Assembly (NCBI RefSeq): GCF_000143415.4
Contig: NW_003314284.1
Location: 62,001 to 126,000 of the forward strand
Length of the DNA stretch: 64,000 bases
Reading direction: 5' to 3'
Source: Selaginella moellendorffii
Lineage: Eukaryota; Streptophyta; Lycopodiopsida; Selaginellales; Selaginellaceae
Made by a program: the position numbers and the translations under genes. This document shows, one piece after another, positions 61,252-64,000 of the stretch (within the stretch, counting starts at the first letter, position 1; each line of letters begins with the position of its first letter). The notes beneath the pieces are model-generated. The model saw nothing but the letters and a program-made list of their open reading frames with translations, ran no database searches and had not been told where the DNA came from.

Positions 61252-63276
61252 ATGCTTGAACAGCTTGTCTTTGCTGTAAAGACATGCACCAACCTTTCCC
61301 ATGCCAAGAACTTGCACTCGTGTTTGTTCTCGTCCCATCATCCCCCATCGATCCAACTCCATCATTGGGTCATCCAAATGTACGGCAGATGCGGCAGCAC
61401 CGCCGACGCACGCTCCGTATTTGATTCGCTCCACCCAAAGGACTGCATCTCATGGAACTCGATCGTGGCAGCCTACGCCCAGAATGGAGAGCTGCGCGAA
61501 TCCAAAGCTATGTTCGATCAGGCGGGCAAAAGAAATGTGGTGTCGTGGAACACAATCCTGGGGGCCTATGGCTCAGCGGGCAACCCATGCATGGCTCAGG
61601 AAATCTTCGATCGAATGCCGGCTCGCGGGTTAATCTCGTGGAATGCAATTCTTTCTGGAGTATCACAGACTGGAACACTTCAATCTGTGAGAACAATGTT
61701 TGTCCTAATGCCCGAAAGAGATAAAGTATCGTGGAACACTTTCCTCGTAGCAAATGCCCGCCATGGGCATTTGGATGACACCTCCAAATGCTTTGAGAGA
61801 ATGCCTCAAAGAGATCTCGTGTCGTGGAATACAGTGCTCGCCTCGTGTGCCAAGACCAAAAGCTTACACAAGATGACACAAATCTTGGCGGCGGCACCCG
61901 AAAAGGACTACTTCTCGTGGACGACAGCTTTGTCGGCACATGCCCAGCACGGGCATCTGGAAGAATCCAAGCGCATCTTCGACTCCATGTCGGCGCGCAG
62001 TCTTGTGACGTGGAATGCCATGCTGGCGGCGTATGTCCAGCGGGGGCATTTCCAAGCCGCGGAGCTCTTCTTCCACAGAATGCCCGAGAGGAACGTTGTT
62101 TCGTCGAATTCAATCATCACAGCGCTCGCGCACCACTGCGAGCGATCGAAGCAGGTCTTTGATGGCTCGCCGGTCAGGGATCACGTCTCGTGGAATGGAA
62201 TGTTGGTGGCCTATGCCCAGAGTGGAAAGACGCTTGAATCGCAGATGGTCTTGGAGAGAATGCCGCAGTGCAACACTGTCTCTTGGACTGGCTTGCTCTC
62301 GGCAATCACCCAATTCGAAGACGCGAAAGCTCTCTTTGACGAGATGCCAGCCCGTGATCTTGTAGTCTGGAACGCAGTGCTGGCATGCTACACCCGATTT
62401 GGATGTCTTCTCGATGCAAATATCCTGTTTGATAAGATGCCTCACACGGATTCGGCTTCTTGGTCGACCATCTTAGGAGCTTACGCACAAAGACTTTCTT
62501 TGGATGAAACGAAGCTAACCTTTGATCATATGCCAGGACGGAATCTAGCAGCGTGGAGCTTACTTCTTAATGTATATGCTCAAACAGGGTATCTTGAGAT
62601 TGCTAAGTTTGTGTTTAATAGGATTCCCGCCAGGGACTTGGTGTTGTGGACCGCAATGGTATGGGCTTACTCACAAAACCGGCTATTGGAAGAAGCAAGA
62701 GCAGTGTTTTCGGAAATGCCACAACGGGATCTTATAGCCTGCAATGCTATTCTCTCCGCTTTTGCTCAGAATGGGCATCTTGTTGAGGCGCGGTCGCAGT
62801 TTGATTCCATGGTGGAGCGAGATATTGTCTCTTGGGCCGCCATGCTAACGGCGTATGCCCACAATGGGGGGTTTCACCAAGTGTTGGATCTGTTTAAGCT
62901 TCTCCAGCTCGAAGGCCTGAAACCCGATGAGATTTGCTTCACTTGCGTGCTCGCTGTTTGCAGCCACGCGGGAGATTGCGGGGTGGGATGGGAGTGCTTC
63001 AGCTCCATTAGCAGTGATCACAGTGTGGAGGCGAGCAAGCAACACTACAGCTGCATGGTTGACATTCTCGGTAGATCCGGGTACGTTGATCGCGCGGAGG
63101 AGCTTGTGGAAACCATGCCCTTTGTCCCGGATGCCGAGGATTGGATATGTCTGCTGGGCTCCTCTCGGATCTATAACAATGTGGAAGTGGCGGAACGAGC
63201 AGCGAGACGAGTGATGAAGTCTGACTTAACAGCCTCTTCGCCATTTGTGCTGGTTGCAAACATGATCAGTCAATGA
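61252..63276 (+). CDS. PPR protein, E type
   Basis: Intronless, 674 residues starting MLEQLVFAVKTCTNLSHAKN. Repeats run from about residue 35 to 610 with WNSIVAAYAQNGEL, FDQAGKRNVVSWNTILGAYG and many MPxRDxVSW units; most are short S-type repeats. A truncated E-like region (VETMPFVPDAEDWICLLGSS) closes the protein at LVANMISQ; no DYW. Role as for other PPR editing or processing factors in plastids or mitochondria. The unusual run of short repeats resembles the gene at 2697, so both probably come from one local expansion. Confidence 0.92.
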   Translation: MLEQLVFAVKTCTNLSHAKNLHSCLFSSHHPPSIQLHHWVIQMYGRCGSTADARSVFDSLHPKDCISWNSIVAAYAQNGELRESKAMFDQAGKRNVVSWNTILGAYGSAGNPCMAQEIFDRMPARGLISWNAILSGVSQTGTLQSVRTMFVLMPERDKVSWNTFLVANARHGHLDDTSKCFERMPQRDLVSWNTVLASCAKTKSLHKMTQILAAAPEKDYFSWTTALSAHAQHGHLEESKRIFDSMSARSLVTWNAMLAAYVQRGHFQAAELFFHRMPERNVVSSNSIITALAHHCERSKQVFDGSPVRDHVSWNGMLVAYAQSGKTLESQMVLERMPQCNTVSWTGLLSAITQFEDAKALFDEMPARDLVVWNAVLACYTRFGCLLDANILFDKMPHTDSASWSTILGAYAQRLSLDETKLTFDHMPGRNLAAWSLLLNVYAQTGYLEIAKFVFNRIPARDLVLWTAMVWAYSQNRLLEEARAVFSEMPQRDLIACNAILSAFAQNGHLVEARSQFDSMVERDIVSWAAMLTAYAHNGGFHQVLDLFKLLQLEGLKPDEICFTCVLAVCSHAGDCGVGWECFSSISSDHSVEASKQHYSCMVDILGRSGYVDRAEELVETMPFVPDAEDWICLLGSSRIYNNVEVAERAARRVMKSDLTASSPFVLVANMISQ

Positions 63277-63299
63277 AAGAAAGATGTGAATGTTTTCTA

Positions 63300-63367
63300 G
63301 GCGCGGCCTCCACGGCGCCACAGCACGGCGCGGCGCACCGTGGCGGGCACGCCGTGGAGGCCGCGCC
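63300..63367. repeat. perfect 18-bp inverted repeat, GC-rich hairpin
   Basis: ggcgcggcctccacggcg (63300-63317) and its exact reverse complement (63350-63367) flank 32 bases that can form an inner cacgg/ccgtg stem. It starts 24 bases after the PPR stop codon. Confidence 0.9.
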
Positions 63368-63379
63368 GTTGGAGGGCGC

Positions 63380-63534
63380 TGTTGACACTCGGCTTTGGAT
63401 ACATCATCTACCAAGACAACAATGCAGCTCAAGCCGCGATAAACACCATGGATGGGCAAGTTTTATTCGGTCGCCAGATCCTGACAGGACCGATCGTGGA
63501 ATGGGACGAAGGTTTACCCCTGCCTAGGTTTTGA
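63380..63534 (+). pseudogene. RRM-like C-terminal fragment
   Basis: The frame reads LGFGYIIYQDNNAAQAAINT, then MDGQVLFGRQI and GPIVEWDEGLPLPRF. GFGYIIY matches RNP1 strand 3 and MDGQVLFGRQI the end of an RRM. The first half of the domain is missing and the hairpin lies directly upstream, so it is either the last exon of a gene not otherwise visible or a fragment. Confidence 0.5.
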
Positions 63535-63807
63535 TTTAAGTACGCTTGCACTCAAGCCCTGTAAGACAAGAAAGAAAACGGCATATTGTCCTGTCCACAA
63601 TCTTGCAAGCTTCCTAGATAGCACAAAAGGTCCAGAGACGCCAAAAACTCGCATTTCCTGCTGTGCTGCAGTAAAGGCCGACATGGTGCGCTCGAAGCAG
63701 CAAAAAGTGCCTGAGAAGAATAAAAAACACGCAAGCAAAGGACTCACAGTGGTGAACTCGACTTTAGTTGGTGGTTGTGGAGAGAATCCCCGCATAAAAT
63801 GGCAGTT
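63535..63807. other. stretch without a clear gene
   Basis: An open minus-strand frame (63514-63795) exists but no family or splice structure is evident. Confidence 0.4.
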
Positions 63808-64000
63808 TTATGCCTCGTGACGCGTAGCGAATTCCAGTAGCATGCCAGTAATTTTTCCTTTCTTCTTCGTGGTTGAGCTCATTTCCTGAATAAACAACAG
63901 CGTCATAAGTTCCCGTATCCAAATGCCAAATATCCTGCCATACCTCGTCAACAGCGTCACCGCAAACACCCAGCTCACCTCTACTGCATCCTTACGTTGC
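63808..64000 (-). CDS. possible poly(A)-binding protein C-terminal (MLLE) piece, partial
   Basis: The last exon, 63808-63885, encodes KKKGKITGMLLEFA and soon stops. KITGMLLE is the signature of the PABC/MLLE domain that binds PAM2 peptides. A 58-nt intron (63886-63943) with GT and AG borders joins an upstream exon that runs off the window. The MLLE domain is cut short after its core helix, so the gene is either truncated or this is a fragment. Confidence 0.4.
   Translation of the reverse strand, partial: QRKDAVEVSWVFAVTLLTRYGRIFGIWIRELMTLLFIQEMSSTTKKKGKITGMLLEFATRHEA

Noticed and set aside
1-64000. CRISPR arrays, prokaryotic operons, ribosomal RNA
   Set aside because: The DNA is clearly nuclear plant DNA with spliced genes; no direct-repeat/spacer array or rRNA sequence was seen.

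Overview
The window is nuclear DNA of a land plant and looks like a lycophyte of the Selaginella type. Reasons: photosystem I subunit N and plastid-targeted bL34 and IscA genes, very short introns (about 46-90 nt almost everywhere), very dense gene packing, and several intron-free PPR genes of the RNA-editing kind. Exon structures below were built by hand from splice signals and codon phase. All spliced models called intact keep phase through every junction.

Layout. 1-2.5 kb: a decayed panB (ketopantoate hydroxymethyltransferase) piece facing a complete epoxide hydrolase gene. 2.7-4.3 kb: PPR gene. 4.4-9.1 kb: RAD5A-type SNF2/RING repair helicase, 20 exons. 9.7-12.7 kb: URT1-like terminal uridylyltransferase. 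13.1-15.0 kb (minus): SWI3-type chromatin remodelling subunit. 15.2-16.9 kb: plastid IscA and CDC123. 17.0-18.3 kb (minus): TMX2-like thioredoxin-fold membrane protein. 18.5-22.3 kb: SOUL heme-binding protein, COX5C, ANP32-like acidic LRR protein. 23.1-25.7 kb: RING-H2 ligase and psaN, convergent. 26.3-28.1 kb (minus): PPR gene with a frame break. 28.4-29.9 kb: unrecognised 6-exon gene. 29.9-33.0 kb: epoxide hydrolase fragment, complete epoxide hydrolase, complete panB; this pair is the relative of the pieces at 1-2.5 kb. 33.2-36.3 kb (minus): purine permease, type I MADS-box gene, universal stress protein. 36.6-40.1 kb (minus): intronless DNA ligase IV. 40.3-43.4 kb: dead Ty1/copia retrotransposon with an assembly gap. 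43.7-50.0 kb (minus): the outstanding gene, a complete 23-exon four-repeat voltage-gated cation channel. 50.1-54.4 kb: small Cys-rich gene with an in-frame stop, long PPR gene, plastid bL34, twin-CX9C protein. 54.6-56.5 kb (minus): broken gene, possibly related to crystal-toxin N-domains, carrying a PPR gene fragment. 56.5-59.9 kb: AT-rich DNA without genes. 59.9-61 kb: dead S-adenosylmethionine carrier copy. 61.3-63.3 kb: PPR gene. 63.3-64 kb: hairpin, RRM-like piece and a possible poly(A)-binding-protein C-terminal piece.

Most genes are unrelated housekeeping neighbours. Two repair genes (RAD5A, LIG4) and two RNA or chromatin regulators (URT1, SWI3) are present, but nothing points to a functional cluster. 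The best candidate for something little described is the four-repeat channel: it has an E/E/D/D selectivity ring, four S4 sensors and a C-terminal IQ motif, the layout of an animal calcium channel, whereas this class is generally regarded as missing from flowering plants.
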